Shown piece by piece: positions 35,580 to 45,425 of a stretch of 64,000 bases of DNA; position 1 is the first letter of the stretch, and each line of letters starts with the position of its first letter. Under the pieces are notes generated by a model, which saw nothing but the letters and a program-made list of their open reading frames with translations, was not told the origin of the DNA and made no database searches. Made by a program: the position numbers and the translations under genes. This DNA comes from Spirosoma pollinicola (lineage in GTDB: Bacteria; Bacteroidota; Bacteroidia; Cytophagales; Spirosomataceae), in assembly GCF_002831565.1 (NCBI RefSeq), contig NZ_CP025096.1, positions 5,695,014-5,759,013 of the forward strand. Reading direction: 5' to 3'.

Positions 35580-36503
35580 ATGCCTGGAAAAAACCGCATC
35601 ACTCGTACCCTCGTTCAGCAAACTCCCACAGTTCCCCAGGAGTCAGAACATTCTAAACTACGAGGTATGCATCTACAAAAAGCGAATCGAACCCAGACCC
35701 GAATGCGTCTATGTCTGCAAGGACCATCAGGGTCGGGGAAAACATTGGGGGCTTTACGGGTCGCCCTGGGCTTGACCAACGGGCGGTGGGATCAAATCGC
35801 CATCATCGACTCAGAGAATCGGAGCGCTGATCTATATGCCGAACTGGGGCCTTATCAGGTGTTACACATGAATGCCCCCTACTGCCCCGAAGATTATATT
35901 CAGGCTATGTCAATTTGTGAGAAAGCGGGCATGCAGGTAATTATCCTGGACTCCATTTCGCACGAATGGGAGTCGCTCTTGGATTACCAGTCAAAGCTGC
36001 CCGGCAACTCCTTTATCAACTGGAGCAAGGTGTCACCCCGCCACAGTGCGTTCCTGTATCGCATGCTTTGCTCCTCGGCTCATATCATCGCCACCGTGCG
36101 TACCAAAACCGATTATGTGCTCACTGACCGCAACGGCAAAATCGTGCCCGAGAAGGTGGGTTTAAAGGGCATTCAGCGCGATGGCAACGAGTACGAGTTC
36201 TCAATATGCTTCGACCTAGATATTCGTCACTTTGCCACCACCAGTAAAGATCGCACCCGGCTGTATATGGACCAACTGCCTTTTCAACTAGACGAGACCG
36301 TGGGCGGCCATATTCGCCAATGGTGCCAGATTAATACCACCACCAGCGAAGAGGTCCAGCACCAAATTGAGCAATGTGCCACAATCCCTGACTTGGTCGA
36401 GCTGTTCCACCAGCAGACAGCCTACCAAGTGTTGCTCAAACCCAGTTTTGAACGGCGTAAGCATCAACTCTTACTCGTTCCTGTCCAAGTACAACCCGTT
36501 TAA
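35580..36503 (+). CDS. RecA-like/AAA ATPase (phage Sak4-like style)
   Basis: This 307-residue P-loop ATPase has Walker A GPSGSGKT near residue 49, Walker B VIILDSIS near residue 121 followed by HEWES, a sensor-like SSAHIIATVRTKTDY and an arginine-rich segment. The DSISHEW pattern is typical of phage-type nucleotide-binding ATPases related to Sak4 single-strand annealing/recombination proteins. The C-terminal 90 residues are unassigned. A DUF3871 gene starts 13 bp downstream. It has the codon style of the island's right half. A role in homologous recombination or DNA maintenance of the element is inferred. Confidence 0.78.
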   Translation: MPGKNRITRTLVQQTPTVPQESEHSKLRGMHLQKANRTQTRMRLCLQGPSGSGKTLGALRVALGLTNGRWDQIAIIDSENRSADLYAELGPYQVLHMNAPYCPEDYIQAMSICEKAGMQVIILDSISHEWESLLDYQSKLPGNSFINWSKVSPRHSAFLYRMLCSSAHIIATVRTKTDYVLTDRNGKIVPEKVGLKGIQRDGNEYEFSICFDLDIRHFATTSKDRTRLYMDQLPFQLDETVGGHIRQWCQINTTTSEEVQHQIEQCATIPDLVELFHQQTAYQVLLKPSFERRKHQLLLVPVQVQPV

Positions 36504-36516
36504 CCAATCAACCAGT

Positions 36517-37503
36517 ATGCAACCACTTACTTACGCTGTCGAGATTCTTCCAGCACCCAGCCGTCCGATCCTGGAACAGTCATCCCCTTCGAAGGCCTTT
36601 ATCGAAGCCAACACCATCATCACGACCCTGGATGAAGTACGCCATGAGCACCTGATTCCAGTGTTTGTCAAGGATAACGAACCCCTCATTAGCCAGAGCG
36701 ACTTTATTGGTGCCACGGTGGATGCCATTACGGATGTTTTTCGGGGTGAGCACATCCTGTATCCTCAGGTTCGGGTATCACACCCCATCAAGGGTCGTAT
36801 TCCCGAAGCGAAAAACAAACCGGCCAGCCAGCTGCAGGATTCGGAAAAAACACTCTACTACGAACGGATGATCTTCGCCGTCGAAATACCATCCATTCAG
36901 GCCACGGTGGGCGGTAATACGCTGTCGCTGACCATCGGCGGCATAAAAGCTTACAACCTGGATAACCTTTATAACCGAAAGGGTGCCGATGAGCACTTCA
37001 AAGTGTTCATTGGGTTTCAGAATAAGGTATGCACCAATATGTGTGTGTGGACGGATGGCTATATGAGCGATCTGCGGGTGAAGAACCTGGATCAGTTACA
37101 CATGGCCATCTACATGATGCTCCGGGCTTATAATCAGGACAACCTGCTTCACCGTGTAGAGTGTTTACCGAATTACACCCTTTCGGAACAGCAGTTTGCC
37201 TTATTGTTGGGCCGGTGCCGGATGTACCAGCATTTACCCAGTCCAGCCAAGCTGACTATACCGACTTTACTATTTGGGGATACCCAGTTAGGTGCCGTTT
37301 GCAAGGAATACTATCGAGATGAGAGTTTCTGCCGGGAAGCCAACGGCAGTATCAACCTGTGGCGGCTCTACAACCTGTTTACCGGTGCGAACAAGTCCAG
37401 TTATATTGACACGTTTCTGGATCGGTCGGTCAACGCCTTACAGTTTGTGGAACAGGTACGGGCGGGCTTGGATGGGCATAGCACGAATTGGTATTTGCAG
37501 TAA
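36517..37503 (+). CDS. DUF3871-family protein
   Basis: This matches the Bacteroidota DUF3871 family, whose function is unknown. Recognisable blocks are EHLIPVFVKDNEPLISQSDF, VRVSHPIKGRIPEAKNKPAS, SEKTLYYERMIFAVEIPSI, LTIGGIKAYNLDNLYNRK, FIGFQNKVCTNMCVWTDGY and the very conserved end NLWRLYNLFTGANKSSYIDT. The start at 36517 is preferred because the upstream extension lies inside the ATPase gene. At 328 residues it is complete. Its tight pairing with the RecA-like ATPase suggests a two-gene DNA-handling module. Confidence 0.85.
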   Translation: MQPLTYAVEILPAPSRPILEQSSPSKAFIEANTIITTLDEVRHEHLIPVFVKDNEPLISQSDFIGATVDAITDVFRGEHILYPQVRVSHPIKGRIPEAKNKPASQLQDSEKTLYYERMIFAVEIPSIQATVGGNTLSLTIGGIKAYNLDNLYNRKGADEHFKVFIGFQNKVCTNMCVWTDGYMSDLRVKNLDQLHMAIYMMLRAYNQDNLLHRVECLPNYTLSEQQFALLLGRCRMYQHLPSPAKLTIPTLLFGDTQLGAVCKEYYRDESFCREANGSINLWRLYNLFTGANKSSYIDTFLDRSVNALQFVEQVRAGLDGHSTNWYLQ

Positions 37504-37691
37504 CCATCAGCGATGGGGACAGAAGGCAGGGGCTTACGGGGCCTCTGCTTTCTTAAGCAGGTAGAAAAAAACGTCCGATTCAGACCGGAGGCAACTTGCA
37601 AATTTCACTATCTGTCAAACGCTATCAGTCCTATAGGGGGCATTCTACTAATCGAGGCTAATAATAAGCCTTCACCTGTACTGGCTTTTGA

Positions 37692-40600
37692 TCATTCGTT
37701 TTCCTGAGAATGGGGCAATGTAACACTGAAAGTTGTTCCTACTTTCTCCTGGCTCTCTACGTGCAGCTGCCCCCCGTGGAGGTCAATGAACTGCCGCACA
37801 ATGACTAACCCTAAACCCGTACCCTGTATCCCATTCGTATTACTAGCCCGGGAAAAAGCCTGAAACAAGGTTGATAACTCATTGGCGGGGATGCCAATGC
37901 CCGCATCGATTACCTGAATCAGTAGGCTGTCAGGCTTGAAGCAAAGCCGCAGAATGGGGGGAGAATGGAGGGAAAACTTAAAGGCATTCGACAACAGGTT
38001 CACCAGGACATGGCTCATTAATTTTTCGTCCACCACAAGACTATAAGGGACGCCTTCAAGCTGTTGTTCAACACAACGCTGATCGCTACGATTACTAAAA
38101 TGAGTCGCTATCACCCGGTCGCAAAGGGCTATGAAATCAATCGGGCAGGCGATAAAGGTGACTTTGCCGGCCTCAATCGTGCCGATCGTTAAGATATCGG
38201 TTAGTAGGTCATTGAACTGATAAATCTCCCTTTCGATGACATCCAGGTGCCGGTAGGCAGAGGCCTGCGCAGGGGCCCCGGGCAAGTTCAGGTAAAGCTT
38301 AACCAGGTCGACACTGGACTGGATGGTGGCCAGCGGGGTTCGGAACTCGTGCGAGGCCGTGGCCACAAACTGCGACTTTAGTTGATTGAGTTCTTTCTCT
38401 CGTTGTAATGATTGCTGGAGAACAAGTTCGGTTTGTTTTTGCTGGGTCGCCTGGCGGGTTTGCTCGTTCAGCTGGTTTTGTAAGGCTATTTGCCTCGCCT
38501 GGATATGCCTGACCCGCAACCGGTACAGGGCGTACAAACTACCCAGTATAACAAAAAACACCATACTTTCAAACCAGGTTGTTTGCCAAACCGGTGGAAT
38601 AATATGCAGCCTGACAAACGTACCGGTTTGATTCCAGACTCCGTCATTATTGGCCCCTTTCACCCGGAATACATAGTCGCCCGGATCCAGATTGGTATAG
38701 GTAGCCCGGCGCTGAGTACCCGACCGGATCCAGTGCTGATCGAAACCTTCCAGTTTATACGCATATTGATTCTTTTCCGGTACGGTGTAATTCAAAGCCG
38801 CAAACCCGAATGAGAGCACCGATTGCTGATAGGAGAGCGTAATGTCCCGCGTGTCGCTGATGGGCTTGGTCAGCACGGACTGCCCATCGCCTACCCGAAC
38901 TGATTGATTGAACAACTGAAAGTCGGTAAGATAGACCGGTGGAATGACCGGATTGTCCCGCAGGCTGTCAGGGTAAAAACTGTTAAGTCCGCTTAAGCCG
39001 CCAAAAAATAGTTGTCCACTGAGACTTTTATAACAGGCTCCCCGGTTAAAGGAGCTTTCCTGCAGGCCATCACCGGCATCATAGTTCCGAATGAAGCGAG
39101 TGCGCGGATCGAATGAACTTAGCCCTTTATCGGTGCTCAGCCACAGTCGACCCCGCTTATCTTCCAGAATTCCCTGAATCACTTCGTTTGTTAGCCCATC
39201 CCGCTGCCGGTACGCGGTAAACGTTTGAGTACGGGCATCAAAGCGGTTCAAGCCGCCACTCGTACCTACCCAGAGTTGATGGGAAGTGCTTTCAAACAGC
39301 GTATTGACCTGATTACTGCTCAGACTGCCAGGATTTTTGTTGTCCTGCATATACTGGGTAAAGGTGTGCTGAGCCAGATGGAACACATTTATACCCCCCC
39401 CATCGGTACCTATCCAGATGTTTCCCCTTCGATCTTCCCACAGAGCCGTGATGGTGTGGTAGTTGAGTTGACCCGCTTGCCCGGGCCGGGCGGGGTACCG
39501 GCTTACCAAACCCGTCGCTTTGTCGTAGCGAATCAAGCCCTCTTCGAAGGTGCCCAACCACAGAATGCCATTGCGGGCCTCTAGAATGGCACTAATGCTC
39601 AGGGGACTTAAATTCCCTTTCGACTCAAAGGTATTTTTGACCCGGTTGAACCGGGTGAGCCCTCCTTTATAATTACCCGTCCAGATCTGTTTATCCCGGT
39701 CTTCGTACAGGGTAATCACAAAGTTGCGGCTCATCGAAGCGGCAAACCGGCTGGTATCCTGGTAAGCCTTAAAAACTGTCTGTCCTTTGGGGATTACGTT
39801 GATTCCGCCCCCATCGGTACCCAGCCACAAATCACCCTGTTTATCCTCTAGCACTGCCAGGATGTTGTTATTGCTCAGCTTATTGGCATTCGTGCGAGTG
39901 CGCTGGTAAAGGTCAAATTTTATCGAGATGGCATCGAGTTTATTGACGCCCCCTGAATAGGTACCAATCCACATGGTGCCAATGGTGTCCCGATACAGGC
40001 AATAGATAGAACCACTATTAAGCCCCCGGTTATTATCGACCTGGTAGGTATAGAAGGAAAACGTTCCATCGGGGTGTAGCAGACTGATGCCCCCATTTTG
40101 GGTGCCGATCCAGAGGGTATGGGTATCGTCTTCAGCCAGGGCTTTCACATCATTATGACTCAGCAAACTATTGCTCTGTACAAAGGGGGTGAAATGGCCC
40201 GTTAGCCGGTCAAGCAGGTTTAATCCACTTTCGGTGCCCACCCAGAAGCGGCCCTGCGAATCTTCCAAACAGCTGGTTACCCGATTTTGGCTGAGAGAGT
40301 GCGGATCAGCGGGATTATGGATGTAATGCGTAAACGAGGCCGTCGATGGATTCAGTTTGTTTAAACCGCCCCCTAGGGTACCTACCCAAATGACGCCTTT
40401 TTGATCAATATAGACTGACTTTACCTGATTATGGCTTAGACTACCGGGCCGTTGGGGCTGATGGGTAAAATGGGTAAACGTTTTTTGTCGGCTATCAAAC
40501 CGATCCAGCCCCCCGCCCCCCGTGCCTACCCAAAAAAAGCCCCTGGCATCCTGGGCAATGGCCAAGACCCGGTTATGGGCCAGACTGTTTGGTCGACCAG

Positions 40601-40970
40601 GGGTATGCTTGTAATGGGTAAACGTTTCCGTACGGGCATCAAATAGATTAAGTCCCCCATCATCAGTGCCCACCCACAAGCGGCCCTGTTTATCTTCCAG
40701 CAGGGCATGAACATGGCTATGGCTGAGGCTAGTAGGATTCAGGGGATCATTTCGATATAAGGTGTAGGTATACCCATCAAATTTATTGAGCCCATCGCGT
40801 GTGCCGAACCACATGAAGCCCCTTCGGTCCTTCAAGATGCAGGTGACATTATTTTGAGAAAGTCCCTGGTTGGTGGTCAGGTAAGTAAATCGACTGGTTG
40901 GCGACTGTGCTTCACTTGGCTGGGCGAACCCTAGGACTACCCACAGGAGGCAAAGAACACGAACGGACAT
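37692..40970 (-). CDS. Two-component regulator propeller histidine kinase
   Basis: This 1092-residue membrane sensor kinase starts with a signal peptide (ends SEAQ). It then has about 14 Reg_prop-type propeller repeats (for example RGFMWFGTRDGLNKFDGYTY and KQGRLWVGTDDGGLNLFD) forming two periplasmic seven-bladed propellers to about residue 690. A Y_Y_Y domain follows (YAYKLEGFDQHWIRSG, to about 790), then one membrane segment (MVFFVILGSLYALYRL), a coiled coil, HisKA with His874 (ATASHEFRTPL) and HATPase_c with N box NLLSNAFKFS and G boxes DAGIGIP and GTGLGLVI. Unlike hybrid HTCS proteins it has no receiver or AraC domain. It is transcribed towards the DUF3871 gene. No cognate regulator is fused; nearby receivers are candidates. 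Confidence 0.93.
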   Translation of the reverse strand: MSVRVLCLLWVVLGFAQPSEAQSPTSRFTYLTTNQGLSQNNVTCILKDRRGFMWFGTRDGLNKFDGYTYTLYRNDPLNPTSLSHSHVHALLEDKQGRLWVGTDDGGLNLFDARTETFTHYKHTPGRPNSLAHNRVLAIAQDARGFFWVGTGGGGLDRFDSRQKTFTHFTHQPQRPGSLSHNQVKSVYIDQKGVIWVGTLGGGLNKLNPSTASFTHYIHNPADPHSLSQNRVTSCLEDSQGRFWVGTESGLNLLDRLTGHFTPFVQSNSLLSHNDVKALAEDDTHTLWIGTQNGGISLLHPDGTFSFYTYQVDNNRGLNSGSIYCLYRDTIGTMWIGTYSGGVNKLDAISIKFDLYQRTRTNANKLSNNNILAVLEDKQGDLWLGTDGGGINVIPKGQTVFKAYQDTSRFAASMSRNFVITLYEDRDKQIWTGNYKGGLTRFNRVKNTFESKGNLSPLSISAILEARNGILWLGTFEEGLIRYDKATGLVSRYPARPGQAGQLNYHTITALWEDRRGNIWIGTDGGGINVFHLAQHTFTQYMQDNKNPGSLSSNQVNTLFESTSHQLWVGTSGGLNRFDARTQTFTAYRQRDGLTNEVIQGILEDKRGRLWLSTDKGLSSFDPRTRFIRNYDAGDGLQESSFNRGACYKSLSGQLFFGGLSGLNSFYPDSLRDNPVIPPVYLTDFQLFNQSVRVGDGQSVLTKPISDTRDITLSYQQSVLSFGFAALNYTVPEKNQYAYKLEGFDQHWIRSGTQRRATYTNLDPGDYVFRVKGANNDGVWNQTGTFVRLHIIPPVWQTTWFESMVFFVILGSLYALYRLRVRHIQARQIALQNQLNEQTRQATQQKQTELVLQQSLQREKELNQLKSQFVATASHEFRTPLATIQSSVDLVKLYLNLPGAPAQASAYRHLDVIEREIYQFNDLLTDILTIGTIEAGKVTFIACPIDFIALCDRVIATHFSNRSDQRCVEQQLEGVPYSLVVDEKLMSHVLVNLLSNAFKFSLHSPPILRLCFKPDSLLIQVIDAGIGIPANELSTLFQAFSRASNTNGIQGTGLGLVIVRQFIDLHGGQLHVESQEKVGTTFSVTLPHSQENE

Positions 40971-41742
40971 GAATTGGCTACCAGCTACGGATTATAACTA
41001 TTAATAAGGGTAAATATAGTAACATTTTATAAAATAACTACCCATTTAAGTCACAATATGTCTGCTATTATTGCCCACAGGAGTCATTCTGACTAACAAG
41101 CGACGTTATTCGGTTTCTACCCACAAGCCGGACCGTCAATACGGAAGTTGTTGTCCTTTATGGAGCCAGTAGCGAGGATCTATTCCGTCGTGTTTACTTC
41201 TATATGGTACGCATTAAGATTGACAGGTATGAAAATAGTTCAAGCCTTCATCTTGTTCGTGTCTGGGTGCTTTCGTTTATTTAAAGGTCCGATTTAAACT
41301 TAAACAGAGTAGGTAACTTTTTAATAACTGTTAACACTTATCTGTAGTATACGATCTCAAGTATGGGAGAAAAGCTAGTTATAATTAAGGTCGTCAGCCT
41401 TAAACCAAGACCTGTCAGGTATACGGGCAATGTCAAACCAATAGTGACGAAACACCTACATACCACCCCCAATCACTTTCTGTTCGTTAAGAATAGTATG
41501 ATTTTAACCTAGTTTTAATATATTACACCACAATAGGTAACTAAATAAGGTGTACATTTATATTATTTGGTTGACTGTTTTGACGTAATCTTAGCGTAAG
41601 TTGGTAAATACGGGCAATTACCTGTGCATCTATCAAAGGACTATCTGATGAATGGCTAGCAAGCGTTTATAAATTTTCCACCGGTCATTATCTTCATATC
41701 TTTCCTGTAAAAGAGCTAGCGCTTTGGGGTTTTGGGGATCAC
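40971..41742. other. Divergent intergenic region between two sensor kinase genes
   Basis: This 772-bp AT-rich gap separates divergent kinase genes and should carry both promoters. I see no tRNA, no long hairpin and no credible reading frame; a 22-codon frame at about 41229 is not supported. Confidence 0.4.
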
Positions 41743-42963
41743 GTGCCTGATTTATCAACAACGTACCTATTTAGTCAGTCCATGCCACTTCCTCAGCCTA
41801 TCACATCTGCCGCTGATCTATACCAGCATTTAGACCCTGCTGTACTAGAAGATATCTATCAACATGCCCCCGTTGGCTATCACTCACTCGATGCGAAAGG
41901 GCGAATCATGCTCATCAATGACACGGAACTAAGCTGGCTGGGCTACGCCCGCGAGGAGGTAATTGGTAAGTTATTTCTTCACTTCTTTCCCCCCAGCCAA
42001 CATCAGTTATGCCGAGAGCGGTTTGCAACCTTTCAGCAAACGGGTAAACTTAGCGATGCCCGATTTACGTTTGTGCGAAAGGATGGCAGTTGTTTCCCCA
42101 TTTTACTAAATGTCACGGCCATTTATGCAGACGACGGGCAGCTTTTACTAACGCGATCAGTGGTATTGGATTTGTCGGTGCAGTATAAACTGGAGACTGT
42201 GCTTTTTGAGAAAAAAGAAGAACTTAAATTGCTGAATGAGCAACTTATCTCACTCAACCAAACTAAAAGTCGATTTGTAGAGGTGGTGGCCCATGATTTG
42301 CAAAACCCCATCACCAACCTGAGAATGCTGGCCGCTAAGCTTCGTAAAGCCCCCGAGCCACTGACACCCCGCCAATACGAGTGGGTTAATGAAATCGACG
42401 AAACGGCTCACCGGATGGGACGACTCATCCAACAGACGCTGGATGTAAACCGGATCGAGCAGAATCAAAACGCGCCCCACTGTAAGTTGATGGATGTACA
42501 GCCTTTACTGGCTTCTTTACTCAAACAATTCACGTACCCGGCTGAGCGGAAGATGATCCGTTTACGGTTACTTAATGAGCAGCACGAAGCCTATGCCAAT
42601 ACGGACATTAGCTATCTTACGGGAATCCTGGAGAATCTGGTCGCCAACGCGCTTAAGTTCTCTCCCGCTGGTAAAACCGTATGGGTCATTGTTCAAACCA
42701 AAGAGTCAGCCTTGCAAATCATAGTGGCTGATGAAGGACCAGGTATACCCCTAACGGAACAACCCCTGCTGTTTAAACGGTTTGTCAGCCTTAGTCCCAA
42801 GCCAACCGCGGATGAATCATCAGCCGGATTAGGTCTATCGATTGCCAAAGACTATGCCGATCAGATTGGGGCTACACTGCAGTATGAGCACCGACCTGAG
42901 GCTGGAGCAACCTTTGTCCTTCGTTTGCCATTACAATCACAATTAATTACCCAGGCGAGCTAG
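41743..42963 (+). CDS. Soluble PAS sensor histidine kinase
   Basis: This 406-residue cytosolic kinase has one PAS domain (about 35-150, APVGYHSLDAKGRIMLIND, GYAREEVIGKLFLHFFP), a linking coiled coil, HisKA with His184 (EVVAHDLQNPITN) and HATPase_c with N box ENLVANALKFSP and G boxes ADEGPGIP and AGLGLSIA. There are no membrane segments. The frame opens with GTG at 41743; ATG at 41782 is an alternative start that keeps the whole PAS domain. It is convergent with the receiver-Crp regulator gene (27 bp apart), which is a plausible partner. What the PAS domain senses is unknown. Confidence 0.92.
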   Translation: MPDLSTTYLFSQSMPLPQPITSAADLYQHLDPAVLEDIYQHAPVGYHSLDAKGRIMLINDTELSWLGYAREEVIGKLFLHFFPPSQHQLCRERFATFQQTGKLSDARFTFVRKDGSCFPILLNVTAIYADDGQLLLTRSVVLDLSVQYKLETVLFEKKEELKLLNEQLISLNQTKSRFVEVVAHDLQNPITNLRMLAAKLRKAPEPLTPRQYEWVNEIDETAHRMGRLIQQTLDVNRIEQNQNAPHCKLMDVQPLLASLLKQFTYPAERKMIRLRLLNEQHEAYANTDISYLTGILENLVANALKFSPAGKTVWVIVQTKESALQIIVADEGPGIPLTEQPLLFKRFVSLSPKPTADESSAGLGLSIAKDYADQIGATLQYEHRPEAGATFVLRLPLQSQLITQAS

Positions 42964-42990
42964 TTAGTACTAGTTGTAGCACAGATCGTG

Positions 42991-44049
42991 TTATTGCCTT
43001 AACTGTTCAAGTTTGTCCCAATCGGTGATGACGATCTTACCGGCCTGCAAATCAATCATTCCCTCTTTGTGAAAATCGCTCAGCGTGCGGATTAGCGATT
43101 CGGTGGCTGTACCCGACAGCGTTGCCATTTGTTGCCGGGTGAGTTTAACCGTAATAGCCGTATCTGGTTCGGTCTGAAATCGGTGAGCGTATTGCAGTAA
43201 GCCACTGGCAATCCGTTTGCGTAACGAATTATAGGCTAGACCAAGCAATTGCCGATCCTGACCAACAATCGTATTGGCCATCAGATTCAGAAATGAATGT
43301 GTGATATCGGTCTGGCTATACAGCAGACTCAGGAAGTCTTTTCGGGAAATGTAACTCACCAGAGAATCTTCCAGAGCCGTTGCGGTATCTTCGTAAGAGA
43401 GGTTTGCGAGTAGCATCGGATAACCAAACAAATCGCCAGGACCAAAAAGACCCGTCGTTAGTACTTTCCCACTATCATTTTCGCGAAAGACTCGGATTTT
43501 TCCTTCCTGAACTAAATAGACCCTAGTTGGCTCATCGCCTGCGGCATAGATGACACGTTTCTTTTTATACCGAACGACTTTGCGATTAGCCCCCAGCAAA
43601 GCCAGGGCTTTTGTAGTATCCTCATTGGTTAGCCATTTTTGAAGCGTTTCTGGTTTAGTAAGCGAATCCCGTTGCTCAGCTAAACGCAACCGGGCTTCGA
43701 TGGCTCCTAATAATTCGGTTTCACCAAAGGGCTTCGCTAGGTAATCATCGGCTCCCAGTTCCATCCCTTTTCGTAGGTCGGTCCGCTTGGCTTTGGCTGT
43801 CAGAAAAATAAACGGAATGGACTTTAAATCAGGGTGGCTCTTGATAATTTGTAAGACACCATAGCCATCCAATCCCGTCATCGTAATATCACAAAGGATC
43901 AGATCGGGCTTAGAGGTTAGGGCTAGCTGCACTCCTTCTCTACCCGACTGGGCCGTTTGAATTGCATAGCCTGACAATTCGAGTAGATCAGCTGTGTTGC
44001 GAAGCAGATGGGGCTCGTCGTCGATGAGTAATAATTTACTTTTCTTCAT
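42991..44049 (-). CDS. Receiver-Crp/Fnr fusion transcriptional regulator
   Basis: This 352-residue regulator joins a CheY-like receiver (about 1-125; IDDEP, phospho-Asp in LILCDITMTG, Lys in LAKPFGE) to a cyclic-nucleotide-binding beta barrel (about 150-260; VIYAAGDEPTRVYLVQEGKI, LFGPGDLFGYPML) and a Crp-type winged helix (about 275-350; VKLTRQQMATLSGTATESLI). A kinase signal could thus control DNA binding directly, possibly combined with nucleotide sensing. The barrel lacks an obvious complete cAMP-binding Arg-Ser motif, so it may bind no nucleotide. Its reading frame is open upstream of the chosen ATG into the neighbouring frame. Confidence 0.92.
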   Translation of the reverse strand: MKKSKLLLIDDEPHLLRNTADLLELSGYAIQTAQSGREGVQLALTSKPDLILCDITMTGLDGYGVLQIIKSHPDLKSIPFIFLTAKAKRTDLRKGMELGADDYLAKPFGETELLGAIEARLRLAEQRDSLTKPETLQKWLTNEDTTKALALLGANRKVVRYKKKRVIYAAGDEPTRVYLVQEGKIRVFRENDSGKVLTTGLFGPGDLFGYPMLLANLSYEDTATALEDSLVSYISRKDFLSLLYSQTDITHSFLNLMANTIVGQDRQLLGLAYNSLRKRIASGLLQYAHRFQTEPDTAITVKLTRQQMATLSGTATESLIRTLSDFHKEGMIDLQAGKIVITDWDKLEQLRQ

Positions 44050-44429
44050 TAGTGGGTGCCCTGTACGTTTGTGGCCGATAGGAATGAGCCTCCCTGAAGG
44101 ATTTGGTTCGTTATCTTTTCGAGTAAGGCGTTCGTCTGTCTCGAAGTGAATATGAAAATCAGTGGCGAATGAGGGTTTATTCCCGAATCCGATGGGATAA
44201 AGCGCCGGGTAATCGTCCAGTAATTGACTGTCAAAAATAGCCAGGCCTGCCGGAGTATCAAACTGAAGCAGAAAGGCCTGATGATCAATGATGCTGAAAA
44301 AAAACGGGCTTCTTCGAGATGAACAGCTAGTAAACGTCCTAATAGCGTATCGGTCATAAGCTTACGTGATAACAAAACCAGACCTGTCGGCAAGTGTAGC
44401 GGTAACGATGACTTTAAGTATTGAATCAA
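44049..44429 (-). CDS. Uncertain small gene upstream of the receiver-Crp gene, possible frameshift
   Basis: The 126-residue frame ends in a TAATG overlap with the regulator start, which suggests coupling, but the encoded protein matches nothing I know. At a run of eight T (8 A on the plus strand, 44297-44304) a shift into the adjacent frame gives a more protein-like sequence (FSIIDHQAFLLQFDTPAG, IFDSQLLDDYPALYP). That frame stays open to the MKKSK start of the regulator. Either the real gene is frameshifted by the homopolymer, or the regulator is longer than annotated. Confidence 0.35.
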   Translation of the reverse strand: MIQYLKSSLPLHLPTGLVLLSRKLMTDTLLGRLLAVHLEEARFFSASLIIRPFCFSLILRQAWLFLTVNYWTITRRFIPSDSGINPHSPLIFIFTSRQTNALLEKITNQILQGGSFLSATNVQGTH

Positions 44430-45009
44430 CTAGATAATACCCATAACCTCCTTAAAAGTATCGCTAATTTAGCTGTTATACAAACCGACTTTTATCAAGC
44501 TATTCTTTATGAGACATTTTAGTTTCTGGATAAGCCAAATAGGCGGCCTTGATGCGTTAAGCGAACTGATCTGGCTGTTGAACTGACATAAATCAGCCAA
44601 AATACTGACGACAATCAGTAAAAAAGCCTACTCGTAAACAGAATTGAAGACAAGTCTACGCCCGACCTTTGTCTAGGTAACCAATTCAGACAACGATTGC
44701 TTCACTGGCAGCGAAATTGATTGATAAAGCTACTCATCTATCCACACTTATTTCTCTTCGTTTTAGTGGCCTGTAAATTGAGACCAAATAACCTAAAGAT
44801 TCAACCCATTGTCAGGCTAACAACGTATGCCGGTTTTAGAACGCTGCCCCGAGCAGCCAAGAGGCATGTCCCTTTGCGAAAGCCATAGAAGCCACGGCTG
44901 CCCAAAGGGGTAAATTGATCAGTAAGAAGTAGGATTGGTAGCAAGAGCCGCCTGCCATGTAGTGGAATACCCCGTTTTGCAACGTTAAATACAGAATCAT
45001 ACCTACTAT
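44430..45009. other. Divergent intergenic region
   Basis: This 580-bp gap between the minus-strand regulator unit and the plus-strand PAS gene presumably carries promoters for both. No RNA gene, long repeat or supported reading frame is seen. Confidence 0.35.
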
Positions 45010-45399
45010 ATGATGGACTTTCTTAGCCAGCCGCCCTATTTGATGAAGCAGATTGTCATGGCCTCGCCAAACGGCGTGTTGATTCTTCAGCCTGTCTTTA
45101 AGATCGACGTAGGAAAACTAGACCTAGTATTGACTGACGTGAATGCCATAGCCTGTCAGGAACTGAGTTGTCCCCGCAAGCAGGTCTTGGGCCAACCTTT
45201 TCACCGCTATTTTCCTTTGCTGGCTACTCAGAAAACAATCGAGCGCTACTGGCAGGTCATTAGCACAGGGAAGCCAATTCAGTTTTTACTGAATGAGCTA
45301 GACCCCCTTTCGCTGGTAGCCACTGCCGTTTCGGTATCGGTATCGGTCATTCCCCTGTTTCCTACCCTACTCGTTATGTACCAACTGAACAGGTCTTGA
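45010..45399 (+). CDS. Stand-alone PAS-like protein
   Basis: The 129-residue protein is essentially one PAS-type domain of the same kind as the first PAS domain of the six-PAS kinase at 46.0 kb. Both show ILQP(V/I), LDL-LT--NA-A-QEL and GQ----FP blocks (here GVLILQPVFKIDVGKLDLVL and KQVLGQPFHRYFP). The C-terminus contains a VSVSVSV stretch encoded by tandem TCGGTA hexamers. It is followed closely by a receiver gene. It may be a detached sensor or interaction module for the nearby kinase. Confidence 0.65.
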   Translation: MMDFLSQPPYLMKQIVMASPNGVLILQPVFKIDVGKLDLVLTDVNAIACQELSCPRKQVLGQPFHRYFPLLATQKTIERYWQVISTGKPIQFLLNELDPLSLVATAVSVSVSVIPLFPTLLVMYQLNRS

Positions 45400-45425
45400 C
45401 AGTTAATACGCCCTTCCTGATTAAC

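Noticed and set aside
35396..35656. 86-codon frame before the ATPase gene
   Set aside because: It overlaps the ATPase start in another frame, is Pro-rich without features, and lies across the C10 tract.
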